DNA from: Stramenopiles sp. TOSAG23-2
Taxonomy: Eukaryota; Sar
Assembly (NCBI GenBank): GCA_900128395.1
Contig: LT649667.1
Location: 1-16,792 of the forward strand
Length of the DNA stretch: 16,792 nucleotides
Reading direction: 5' to 3'
Below the pieces are notes generated by a model, which was given only the letters and a program-made list of their open reading frames with translations, did no database searches and was not told the DNA's origin. Both the position numbers and the translations under genes were made by a program. How positions within the stretch are numbered: position 1 is the first letter of the stretch; the number at the start of each line of letters is the position of its first letter. Shown here piece after piece: positions 7,928 through 16,568 of this stretch.

Positions 7928-8034
7928 TGTGCGGTGGTGGAATCGGCCTTCCATCCTATTCCTTAAAAAGCCCCCATTTGTGGGGTCGCACATGCGTATA
8001 CTCGATCCCCTCGCTTCTCTTCTCGCTCGACACC
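7928..8034. promoter_or_regulatory. GC island 2, upstream of BTAF1, with a three-way-junction fold
   Basis: By hand count, 55 of the 100 bases from 7931 to 8030 are G or C, against a strongly A/T background. TGTGCG (7928-7933) pairs with CGCACA (7987-7992). Inside that stem are a hairpin GTGGAA/TTCCAT around TCGGCC (7937-7954, one G-T pair) and CCCCA/TGGGG around TTTG (7972-7985). A pyrimidine-rich stretch follows. It lies 170-280 nt upstream of BTAF1. It could be promoter DNA or a small structured RNA. I could not fit it to a tRNA, U1, U2, U5 or U6. Confidence 0.3.
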
Positions 8035-8133
8035 ACAAAAGCACTGTACCTATTTAAAATTTAATGGTTCAAAAATGTCCATAGTGTGCAGTTTTAAAAA
8101 AGCTTAATGTAAAAAACGACTTAAAATGACTCA

Positions 8134-8169
8134 ATATGGAGTCTTATATACATATTTTACACTCCATAT
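8134..8169. repeat. 9-bp inverted repeat (ATATGGAGT/ACTCCATAT)
   Basis: Perfect arms at 8134-8142 and 8161-8169 separated by 18 nt of A/T-rich sequence. This is a potential hairpin or dimer-binding site of unknown function. Confidence 0.5.
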
Positions 8170-8720
8170 CATATATATATGGTATAAATATATATAAAAC
8201 GACCTGTCTATCATCTAACAATATATTATTACTATACATTTGCAATATACTACGCCGTGAAACATATATATACATCCATAAATCGATATATTGCCGATTT
8301 GGACATGTATACCTAAAATACACTAAAATACTACACTTATATGCATCAATTTTACAACAAAAAAAACGAAAAATAGCGATACAAAATGATATGAAAAAAA
8401 TAATAAAAATTTTATATTTTGCATTAATTCTGTTTGCAATAACTAACATTGTATAACATAAATATTACTACTAAATTTCAGATTCTCAATAAATATTTTT
8501 TTTATATTAATATATATATATATATTTCAAACAATCATATATACAATACGTTGAAAAGACTGAAAGTTTCTTTGCCCCCCTACTATTATTGATGTTTTGT
8601 TTTTTTCTTTATCATTATTTTATATTGTGTATTATTATTATTACTGCCAGAATATGACCGCAGACCTATATTATAATATAGATAATACAGTATGAATAAA
8701 TAAATGTAATAAATATATAT

Positions 8721-8790
8721 GCCATCTAGATTATTGCCTGATGGATGATTGCCACAGATGATGCCAGATTGCCTGCTACTATAAGGTCTG
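8721..8790 (+). promoter_or_regulatory. TTGCC-rich patch upstream of the ARL-like gene
   Basis: TTGCC occurs three times (8734-8738, 8749-8753, 8769-8773) within 40 nt, together with CCTGATGG (8737-8744), which recurs at 10121-10128. About 44% G+C by hand count in an A/T-rich spacer. It lies about 370-440 nt before the chosen start codon. It may be a regulatory cluster; no experimental basis. Confidence 0.25.
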
Positions 8791-8885
8791 GATAATATAA
8801 ATCTAATTTTGATGGATTATTTACACTAATAATTATTGTACTTAAATATATGATATTTTCCTAACGAGTTCTGTATAACAGATAT

Positions 8886-8911
8886 ACACAATACACAATA
8901 CACAATACACA
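8886..8911. repeat. 7-nt tandem repeat (ACACAAT)
   Basis: Three full ACACAAT units and a partial fourth. A minisatellite in the presumed 5' region of the ARL-like gene. Confidence 0.9.
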
Positions 8912-9157
8912 GACAGGACTGGTTGTTGTTTATTATTTATTATTGCTGGATTGGTTCATATCATCAAAATAATAATAATATTAATAATAATAGAGTGCAA
9001 TAATAGCAGTTGCAATAATGGCCTACCTGTGGAATATTATTTTTCAAAAAATAGAAACAACAAACATAATAGACGACTAATCATAGTGATAGTATATATA
9101 TATATAAACATAAATTCATACAACTTATATACAAATATAAAAACCAATATAATAATT

Positions 9158-10072
9158 ATGTCAACTAATGCATTCAATATATTATCATCATCACCACCAT
9201 CACCAACAATGATGGAAGGTAATAATAATAATAATGCAAAAAAGAAACGTAAGAAGAAGAAGAAAAAAAAGATAAATAATAATAACAACAATAACAAAAA
9301 GGTAGATTCAACTAGCATGCAACTAGTAACGACTACTTCGAAATCATTAACAATAAAACAACGATGTGGGATTTTACATGCCGGTTGTTACATGATCTGT
9401 TGTAAATGTATACTTTGCAAAAGCAAAACACAAAATGAAGAGAATGAAATATTGCCAATTGAAAAATCATATTTATTATTAGGTTGTGGTACATGTGGTA
9501 AATCAACTTTGTTGCACCGTTTTTCGACATTAGACTTTAATGAACAATTAGATGAAAATAGCATATTGCCAACAAATGGTTTTAGTGTAAAACAAATAAA
9601 ATATAAACATGGTTTGCTCTCCTTTTGGGAACTTGGTGGTAGTAAGCGTATACAAAAATATTGGCCAAAATATGTAGAGAAAGAGTTATTTGATGGATTA
9701 GTATATGTTGTTGATGCATCATGCATTACAAGCGATGGAGATAAAATGTTAGAAACAACAAATGCATTAAAGAATTTTTTAAAAGTTGTTGGTAAATCAA
9801 CATATCAACGTTGGTATAGTAAAACGATATATATTATTTTGAATAAGATGGATTTAAGAATATCTAGTGATTTAAATCAAGGTACATTAATAGAAGAATG
9901 CAAAACAAAATTTCACTTTGTTAATGAATATTTTCGTTCATCTTCCTTTTTTTGCACCACGTGTTTTGCTACATTCTCATCTACTTTCAACGAAAAAAAC
10001 TTGATGCGTAAATACAAAAGTAAAGATATTGAAAGCGATTTTAAAAATGTATTAAATTCGTTGTTGGTATGA
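9158..10072 (+). CDS. Divergent ARF/ARL-family small GTPase, possibly ARL16-like
   Basis: 304 residues. Seen: low-complexity N-terminus with poly-Asn and a Lys/Arg run (28-38), a Cys cluster (C70, C77, C81, C82, C84, C87), then a GTPase domain. Its motifs are P-loop GCGTCGKS (109-116), switch I PTNGF (138-142), WELGGS (157-162, in place of the ARF WDVGGQ), VVDAS (184-188) and NKMD (229-232). Order and spacing fit the ARF/ARL family of membrane-traffic and ciliary regulators. The catalytic Gln of switch II is Ser, so intrinsic GTP hydrolysis is probably weak; the ELGG form and VDAS recall ARL16. There is no Gly2 for myristoylation, so the Cys cluster may be palmitoylated or bind metal. The frame is open from an ATG at 8951, but those 69 codons are Ile/Asn-rich, like translated A/T spacer, so I start at 9158. 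It lies 469 bp upstream of the DENN gene on the same strand. Confidence 0.85.
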   Translation: MSTNAFNILSSSPPSPTMMEGNNNNNAKKKRKKKKKKKINNNNNNNKKVDSTSMQLVTTTSKSLTIKQRCGILHAGCYMICCKCILCKSKTQNEENEILPIEKSYLLLGCGTCGKSTLLHRFSTLDFNEQLDENSILPTNGFSVKQIKYKHGLLSFWELGGSKRIQKYWPKYVEKELFDGLVYVVDASCITSDGDKMLETTNALKNFLKVVGKSTYQRWYSKTIYIILNKMDLRISSDLNQGTLIEECKTKFHFVNEYFRSSSFFCTTCFATFSSTFNEKNLMRKYKSKDIESDFKNVLNSLLV

Positions 10073-10103
10073 TGATGTGTGATAATGTGTATATATTTTG
10101 TAC

Positions 10104-10244
10104 TTAAATTACTAATACTACCTGATGGTAGCTAGTTTCGCTTCCAGGAACTTGCCAGGGTTGCCGCTTGCCCCCCGTATATACGAGTCCTCTCTGGCAC
10201 CAACCAGGCGAACCTGGCGGCTCGTCGCACTTGCAACACTTCAT
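10104..10244 (-). other. Small 46-codon open reading frame antisense in GC island 3 (coding status unknown)
   Basis: ATG at 10244-10242 to TAA at 10106-10104. The predicted peptide begins MKCCKCDEPPGSPGWC and is Cys/Gly/Pro/Trp-rich. The plus strand here also has a 44-codon ATG frame (10125-10259), and all plus-strand frames are largely open, as expected in GC-rich DNA. No family is recognised. It may be nothing. Confidence 0.13.
10118..10239. promoter_or_regulatory. GC island 3 with nested stem-loops, upstream of the DENN gene
   Basis: By hand count, 61 of the 100 bases from 10141 to 10240 are G or C. CTACC/GGTAG around TGAT (10118-10131) forms a hairpin 46 nt after the ARL stop. CCAGG/CCTGG around CGAA (10204-10217) is nested inside ACGAG/CTCGT (10183-10187 with 10221-10225). 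TTGCC occurs three times (10152, 10161 and 10168). It shares CTTGCCAG with GC island 1 (minus strand) and CCTGATGG with the 8721-8790 patch. Confidence 0.35.
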
Positions 10245-10541
10245 TTACTCTTTTTTTAAAGAAGGATTTTATATTTTACAAAAAAATATTATTTAAACAC
10301 ATATATTATAAAATCTTAAAATTATCTGTATATTTCGGATATTATATTGATATAAAAATAATATCTCTGTCATACAATAATAATAATAATATATATATTA
10401 TATAAATATATTATATAATATAATAATTAAATACTATACCTTTTTTTCTATACATTATATTAGTCATCTATTATACCATCAAGTCATTCCACATCGGTAG
10501 CATACGAACAATAGCACAATACATAACGCAAACACCTTGAT

Positions 10542-13500
10542 ATGAATATTGTCGGCATAGCTGCAAATCCTGCTTCCAATGAAGATTGGACGGAACAATT
10601 CGGTCTTCAAAATACCTTTGTTGAGAACGAGACGGACTTAGAAATAAGTCATGACGTTACGAATGAAAATGAAGGATTAAAGACCCATGGAAATAATATT
10701 CAGCGTGTCATACAACTTTCTAATGATGATGCTTCAAATTGCAAAGGCTCTGCTTCTTTTGCAATTCCATCCAAAAGTCTGTTATTAAATACTGAAAATA
10801 GTTTGTCGGAAGAAATAAATGCTATGTCAAATTATGAGGCATGGGAAATGGAAAGTGATAATAGCAAGCAAAGTGATAGTGACGATAGTGATGTAGAGGA
10901 AGACTGGGATATGGAAATATTTCAGACTAGTAATAGTAAAGAAAAAGTCTTATTTAACAATGACAATTTTGTAAATAGAATCGAAACTGCTAATAATGGT
11001 TTTGCGTTAAGACTGAATATTCTTCGAGAAATGGTACTTGAGGACGAATGTGAAAATTTGAAAACATTCGATACAGATTTAGAAACCAATCAAGACGTAC
11101 CTGCATGTTATAGGTTTTTAGAAAAAATGGACAATAATAATCTCAATGGAAACATAACCTATTATCCTCCAACTAGTGAAGCATTTTCCCTAGGAGCATG
11201 CGATGGTTTCCCTAGAATGAATGGACAACAATTATCAAAATGGTTGTCTAAGATTGTTGTCGATAAAGTAAAGCTTTACAACAACATTACAATTACAAAA
11301 AAAAACATTCAATTGAAATATAACGTTACCAATTCCAATCAAGACCAAGCTAATTACAAAGTATCTTCATTACTAATCAATATATACAAACACTTTCGTA
11401 CAGAACAATACGAACAAGTTGTATCAATAATTTTACGAATAACCAATGACAATTATTTGGATAAAATAGGATACGAAATAGGAAAAACCAGAAAAACAAA
11501 ATTGCACATATCATATCACCAATGCAAAGCATTACTTTCATACGGAGTGCGTGCCGTGTATAAAATGTCTTCCACATCAGTATCCGAAGAATCATCCGTC
11601 CATAATGTAGAATTTATCATTTTTAAGTTACAAACATTTTTGAAAAGAATGCAAATATGGTTCCCAGGACGAATATTTGATATATCATTACTTGAAATTC
11701 AATCAATTGGCCATTTATTGCCGTCCATAAATAATGTAGGGTTTAGCGTGCCCCTTTCTTCAAATGGCGTTAAACGCGTAAAATATGAATTTGACAGGAA
11801 TAGAAATATAACATCTTCATTTGTTGTTGCCTCGTGTTGCCGTTCGATTTTAAAGGCAGTCAGATGCTTTTTGAAAGAAAGAGAACTTCCTATAAAACAA
11901 AATTTTCCAATGGTGGCGTCTATGGGAGAATCATTTGCCATACAAAATAAAATAGGAACAAGAGTCACGGAATTGATTTGGGATATGCAAGAAAATACAT
12001 TTGCAACTTATTCCCATGCTAAAAGTAAGTTGTATGAAGAATTTGGAAAAGAAATTGTTTCGACTTTCCTTGAACATTTTAAATGGTGTTGGGAACGAGG
12101 ATGGGCGTTTCGTAATATCCATGCAATGACCTGTGAAATCTCAAAAGATAAAAGTAGTGCCCTTAATAAAAAACATGTGCATAGTTGTGGTAGACAGTCA
12201 ACAAATGACGGAGTAGATACAGCAGGCTTACGTATGTCCTTGTATATACGAAAATATGCAGACGTAGAGAAGACCGGGTTGTACAAAATTTGTAGCAGCC
12301 TGTTATCTTTGCATTACTTACTACAATCGTCATCGCCTTTAACTTTCGAAGATGATGAAGAATTAGAAGATTTAATACCGGGTCTTGATGATTATGCCGA
12401 TACGGATTGGGATTACAATGATCACATTCTCGTTTTAAAAAATGGAATGATAGATATAGCCCAGAACAAAAATATGATGGTCGATCGCGAAGTAGACAAA
12501 CACGTTTTGGACAATCCTCAAGAATTTGAATATTTAAGTTGGGAAATTATACGCCGCGACGCAGCATGTCGAATTGAAATATTGTTACCATTATATGTAA
12601 ATTTACCACCAAATGTAATGTTAAAAGCATTGGCTGGTTATACTGCTGGCGATTTCTTTCTTAATCGATGTTACAAGGACGATGTCGTAATAGCCGAGCG
12701 GTTACTTTATGAATGTGTTTATTGCTTAGATAAATTGCAAGGGACCCCTGAAGAAGATGCTTTCATGATGTCTGCACTGGGTACCAACGCATTAATTAAA
12801 TATGGAGACGCACTACTTCAAAATGGGAAATACCCATATGCTATTTTAGCTTATGAAGCGGCAATAGTTTCGTATAAGCTTCGAACAGGAGAAACTTTCG
12901 ACAAGTTAACTAGGCGGCTTTGTATAATATGCGTTTCGAACAAGGATTTTGACAGAGCATTAAAGTACCATTTACAGATTTTAAACCAAGCGATGAAAGA
13001 GGTACCCGAACCAAATGTAAACGAAATAGTATATGTATCTGAAACCATTAGCACTTTACAACTAGAACAAGGAAATTTTGAGCAAGCAGAATCTTATTTG
13101 AAAAGTGCTGCGCAGTTTTTAACGGCGCAATTGAAAGAGAAAAGTGAGGGGAAGAGAAAGACTTCAACGCAACCTAGCCAGGGAAGATCTAGTATATATA
13201 AATATGGCAAAAAGAATATGTATTTGAACGCGTATCATTCAAATGTTTTAAAAATCCAACTTAAACTTGCACATGTAATGTTTGCTAAGAACCAGGTTGA
13301 TGATGCGATAGCTTTGTTAAGTGAAATTTTACTAGAAAAGCGTTTGCCACACAAGCAAAATTGCGAAGTGAACCTTATTTTAGCAAAGGCTCATTTAATC
13401 AAAAATGACTTTTCATCATGTGAAAGAATTTTAGAAAATTTGGCTTCTATCTCTACTCGATATAAGGGCGCTTTGTCGAAGGACAGCCGCTTATCGGAAA

Positions 13501-16500
13501 CCGGTCTTCTCGGACAGGCTGGTGATGGTGTACGAAGAGAACGGCTTGCATCCATCAAAACGCTTCCTCGTAGTAATAATCTCATGAATGCGAATGGGTT
13601 CCTTTATTCCGTAAAGTATCACATGATGAAGGCTAAAAACTTTGTGAACGCAGGCTTGTTCCAATCGGCACTCGAATGGGTAGATTTATCTTTATCAATA
13701 TGCCCTAAAAACAATTGGCATACACTTGGTCGGCTGTATTACTTGCGGGCTGAAATTTTTGAAAAAATAAAATGTGGAACCATAGATGCAGTTTCATGCA
13801 AAGGCAAATCTGGTAGAGCAGCGTTCGATACAACAATGTTTAAACGTGCTTCACTATATGCACAGTGTATATCGTCTTCGTCAAAATCATCATTCTATTT
13901 TGGAAAAGTGAATGATACAGTACAGCAAATTAAATCATTATCATTTTCAATATCTATACAATTGTATGAGTTATTAATACCAGCATTAGTGAATAATTTG
14001 GAATTTGTTTTTGTGGAAGATATTGTTTTTCAACAAGTTGAAATATGTAAATTAAAAAATTCAAGCTGCGACAATATGGAAATTATTGATGCTTGTACGT
14101 CCTTGAAATCAAACTTACATCAATCATTAAAAAAATCAGCATTGTTTTGTCTGGATTTAGCATCTCAAACGGGATCCAGTGCTTTGATGCTATCGTGTTT
14201 GGTAAACATGGTAGGAGCTAATATTATAAATGGGCAAATTTTATGTGCTTCGAAATACTGGAACGAGGCATACAAGTTGCTAGTAACAACTTATTTAGTA
14301 GATTGGATATCGTTAGACGCCATAGACAATGGAATTTCACATATTCCAGTAATCCCTGAAACTTTTCCCCCATCATTAATATATAAAATTAAAGCGATGA
14401 TTCATCGCCTTTGTGTTGCGTTGTTATTTATGGACCAAACATTTTTATCTGAAAATTCTTCGATAATGTTAATTTGGATATATTTCAACAGTAATGCGTA
14501 TGCTGAATGTGTAACGCTTCAATCGGACGATGGGATAGATCGGACGACTGGAAATGGCTGTATAGATATGACTGACGAGAATCACAGGAAGACAGAGGAG
14601 AACGAAATACCAACTATAATAAGTTATTCAAAAAAACCAACAGAGGCAGTGAGTTCAAGAACGACAAAAGAAATGGATAGAAACGAAAAGCAAATGTGTT
14701 CAATGCAACCGTTTTGGCGCCACTATTATTGTATGAATGTAAGCGAACGAAAGTTTAGAAGTAAGATGCTTACCTTAAGTGAATTGTGTGGAAAAAATAT
14801 TACATTGCATACACAATTATTTTCTGACATTCACCAAAATCATTTTCGTAATAATATGAAAAGCGCTGCAAGTCAATACATAGAAAATATCAGTACGAAA
14901 ATTAATAATAATAAAGCACTTTTGTTATCAACTGATCTCTATTATTTGTTTCAAGTTGGTGATCATTTGGCATATTTCAATCCAAATTCTGGCATTATTC
15001 GTTGGGTGACAATGTCCAAAAGATTGGTACAAACAGATGATGAAAGATCGAAAAAATGTGCTTGGACTCAAAAATCGATGCAACGAATTGCAAAAATTAA
15101 TACTAGTTACAACGATTCAAATGGTATGCGTCATAGAAAGCTGCATGAGCTACGATTATCACGAGGCGATATTCGTGCCGATTTTATGCCATTTTATAAT
15201 GTACAACATGGAATAGGGGAAAGAGAATTAAATCAATTACTTGATCATCCATCTATTCGATATGAGGCAGAACCAAAATTGTATTCTATTAATGGATTAA
15301 AAGTCCTTCTTTCTTCCTGTGGAATGAAGTCGTTGCTGGATTTACTTTGCATAATTTTAAATGAAAAATCGATTGCAATAGTCTCCAAAAATCCGGCAAA
15401 GGTACTGGTGGTAATAAACATGATTATTGATATTATTAAACCGATACAACTACAGGGGTATATGATACCATTATTGCCAGGATCTTGTGCAAATACTATT
15501 ATATCAGCAATTTCAAATACAACCCAATTAGTTTGCGGAGGCTCGCCGGATATTTTGCCGTATATTTATGAATGTTATAACGATATTAGCATTTTGAATT
15601 TGGATACCCAGACATTGAGGTTACAAGGCAACATCTGCAAAAGTGAAAACGATTTTGGCAACATAAATAGAAATGTGATTCGTGAGAAATACTCTTTTTT
15701 GAGTAAGGGAAGAAATTTACATACCCATTTTCAGTATTCATTGCCTTTATCGTTTCAAAGTAAACTTTATGAGATGTGGAATTTGAAACATACCGCTACA
15801 CACCCAGTTGATGAAGAAATCAACCAGAATATGGCATATGAAATTTTTAATGCTGTAAGGAACTTCATATATAAATTCTTATATTTGGCACCTTTATTGT
15901 GTATTGATGCGGATGTCGGCACGGCGACTAGCGAGAAAATTAACACTGATATCTTCCTTTCGCCATTGATAAACGACCCAGCAACTATACCATTTCTATC
16001 ATCTTTTTCTCAAACATCAATGTTTGGTAATGTTGTTTTGTATTTGTACGATTTGTCAGTAATGCGTTTCAACAAAAAGAAACGTACTTTGAAAGAAATG
16101 GATGAATCCTTGCAAAAGCGGGTGGAACGTAGCTTAAGCGTGTATATAACAGAAATGAATCTGCTGTACAAAACAAAATATGAAAGATATCTGGATATAT
16201 ACTGTTGCGATGGGGAAAATGCTGTATTAACAAGAGGGGAAGGGCTTGCGACTTTAAAACTGAAGCGTCGTTGGGTAATCCTAGATTCTGCCGGTTTGGC
16301 ATGCTGTAAGTCAGGTAGTAAAACGAAAACAAAGCATTTTGTTCCTATAAAGGCAGCATCTGATGTTACCTTATTTTTATCGCCAGAAAAATTATTTGGG
16401 CAAACATATGCAACTAACTATAGAAGTAATTGTATTACTATTTATAGTCATATTGTAAATAAAACCATTACGTTATCAATGAATGTTAAGCGTGATTTTG

Positions 16501-16568
16501 AAATATGGGTTAATGCATTAAGGGTGAGAATGTTTTCAACAAAAATGAAGATTAAAATACTGTCTTGA
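10542..16568 (+). CDS. Large TPR-DENN-PH protein, probable Rab guanine-nucleotide exchange factor
   Basis: 2008 residues from the first ATG after an in-frame stop at 10524-10526. Seen: a disordered acidic N-terminus (Asp/Ser/Glu/Trp-rich, about 97-130), an unassigned helical part, and TPR-like helix pairs from about 743 to 1080 (for example YGDALLQNGKYPYAILAYEA, LQLEQGNFEQAESYLKSAA). A linker with low-complexity sequence follows. A DENN module starts near 1460 and has its central DENN core at about 1586-1694 (LLDLLCIILNEKSIAIVSKN, then MIPLLPGS). The probable dDENN helices are at about 1750-1840, and a C-terminal PH domain lies at about 1892-2003 (RRWVILD and the conserved Trp in FEIWVNALR). 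Known for the family: DENN domains catalyse GDP/GTP exchange on Rabs; PH domains bind phosphoinositides or proteins. Inferred: a membrane-recruited Rab activator scaffolded by the TPR part. uDENN is weak. This order matches none of the human DENND classes that I recall. Confidence 0.85.
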   Translation: MNIVGIAANPASNEDWTEQFGLQNTFVENETDLEISHDVTNENEGLKTHGNNIQRVIQLSNDDASNCKGSASFAIPSKSLLLNTENSLSEEINAMSNYEAWEMESDNSKQSDSDDSDVEEDWDMEIFQTSNSKEKVLFNNDNFVNRIETANNGFALRLNILREMVLEDECENLKTFDTDLETNQDVPACYRFLEKMDNNNLNGNITYYPPTSEAFSLGACDGFPRMNGQQLSKWLSKIVVDKVKLYNNITITKKNIQLKYNVTNSNQDQANYKVSSLLINIYKHFRTEQYEQVVSIILRITNDNYLDKIGYEIGKTRKTKLHISYHQCKALLSYGVRAVYKMSSTSVSEESSVHNVEFIIFKLQTFLKRMQIWFPGRIFDISLLEIQSIGHLLPSINNVGFSVPLSSNGVKRVKYEFDRNRNITSSFVVASCCRSILKAVRCFLKERELPIKQNFPMVASMGESFAIQNKIGTRVTELIWDMQENTFATYSHAKSKLYEEFGKEIVSTFLEHFKWCWERGWAFRNIHAMTCEISKDKSSALNKKHVHSCGRQSTNDGVDTAGLRMSLYIRKYADVEKTGLYKICSSLLSLHYLLQSSSPLTFEDDEELEDLIPGLDDYADTDWDYNDHILVLKNGMIDIAQNKNMMVDREVDKHVLDNPQEFEYLSWEIIRRDAACRIEILLPLYVNLPPNVMLKALAGYTAGDFFLNRCYKDDVVIAERLLYECVYCLDKLQGTPEEDAFMMSALGTNALIKYGDALLQNGKYPYAILAYEAAIVSYKLRTGETFDKLTRRLCIICVSNKDFDRALKYHLQILNQAMKEVPEPNVNEIVYVSETISTLQLEQGNFEQAESYLKSAAQFLTAQLKEKSEGKRKTSTQPSQGRSSIYKYGKKNMYLNAYHSNVLKIQLKLAHVMFAKNQVDDAIALLSEILLEKRLPHKQNCEVNLILAKAHLIKNDFSSCERILENLASISTRYKGALSKDSRLSETGLLGQAGDGVRRERLASIKTLPRSNNLMNANGFLYSVKYHMMKAKNFVNAGLFQSALEWVDLSLSICPKNNWHTLGRLYYLRAEIFEKIKCGTIDAVSCKGKSGRAAFDTTMFKRASLYAQCISSSSKSSFYFGKVNDTVQQIKSLSFSISIQLYELLIPALVNNLEFVFVEDIVFQQVEICKLKNSSCDNMEIIDACTSLKSNLHQSLKKSALFCLDLASQTGSSALMLSCLVNMVGANIINGQILCASKYWNEAYKLLVTTYLVDWISLDAIDNGISHIPVIPETFPPSLIYKIKAMIHRLCVALLFMDQTFLSENSSIMLIWIYFNSNAYAECVTLQSDDGIDRTTGNGCIDMTDENHRKTEENEIPTIISYSKKPTEAVSSRTTKEMDRNEKQMCSMQPFWRHYYCMNVSERKFRSKMLTLSELCGKNITLHTQLFSDIHQNHFRNNMKSAASQYIENISTKINNNKALLLSTDLYYLFQVGDHLAYFNPNSGIIRWVTMSKRLVQTDDERSKKCAWTQKSMQRIAKINTSYNDSNGMRHRKLHELRLSRGDIRADFMPFYNVQHGIGERELNQLLDHPSIRYEAEPKLYSINGLKVLLSSCGMKSLLDLLCIILNEKSIAIVSKNPAKVLVVINMIIDIIKPIQLQGYMIPLLPGSCANTIISAISNTTQLVCGGSPDILPYIYECYNDISILNLDTQTLRLQGNICKSENDFGNINRNVIREKYSFLSKGRNLHTHFQYSLPLSFQSKLYEMWNLKHTATHPVDEEINQNMAYEIFNAVRNFIYKFLYLAPLLCIDADVGTATSEKINTDIFLSPLINDPATIPFLSSFSQTSMFGNVVLYLYDLSVMRFNKKKRTLKEMDESLQKRVERSLSVYITEMNLLYKTKYERYLDIYCCDGENAVLTRGEGLATLKLKRRWVILDSAGLACCKSGSKTKTKHFVPIKAASDVTLFLSPEKLFGQTYATNYRSNCITIYSHIVNKTITLSMNVKRDFEIWVNALRVRMFSTKMKIKILS

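Larger units (their letters stand above)
7759..9157. other. Divergent intergenic region between BTAF1 and the ARL-like gene
   Basis: About 1.4 kb, mostly A/T, between a minus-strand and a plus-strand gene, so it should hold both promoters. It contains GC island 2 (7928-8034), an inverted repeat (8134-8169), (AT)n and T tracts (about 8490-8525), a moderately GC-rich patch (8721-8790), a 7-nt tandem repeat (8886-8911) and AAT-type runs near 8969-8993. Reading frames open on both strands across 8136-8456 look like chance. Confidence 0.7.
10073..10541. other. Spacer between the ARL-like and DENN genes
   Basis: 469 bases. The first 170 hold a small stem-loop and GC island 3; the rest is A/T-rich with AAT and AT runs and no recognisable gene. 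It should contain the ARL 3' end and the DENN-gene promoter. A stop codon in the DENN frame at 10524-10526 closes that frame upstream. Confidence 0.7.

Noticed and set aside
7928-8034. tRNA or spliceosomal RNA in GC island 2
   Set aside because: No convincing A and B boxes, no cloverleaf and no U1/U2/U5/U6 landmark.
8136-8456. Overlapping open frames of about 100 codons on both strands (plus 8136-8456, minus 8144-8449)
   Set aside because: Translations are Ile/Tyr/Asn-rich, as expected from A/T spacer. They overlap each other on opposite strands and show no motif.
8737-8753. CTGATG as a hammerhead ribozyme core
   Set aside because: The required GAA box and flanking stems are missing.
8951-9157. 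69-codon N-terminal extension of the ARL-like protein
   Set aside because: Ile/Asn/Tyr-rich with spacer-like base use. ARF/ARL proteins do not carry such a segment, and ATG 9158 gives a more sensible protein. Transcript 5' ends could overturn this.
9037-9726. Minus-strand frames opposite the ARL-like gene, including Leu/Phe-rich runs
   Set aside because: They are the complement of AAT/AAG coding repeats and the GTPase domain, not independent genes.
10118-10239. tRNA T-arm on the minus strand (CCAGGTTCGCCTGG)
   Set aside because: The loop lacks the near-universal A58 and no acceptor or anticodon arms fit around it.
11377-16332. Minus-strand frames of 63-92 codons opposite the DENN gene
   Set aside because: Antisense shadows with no motif and no upstream context.
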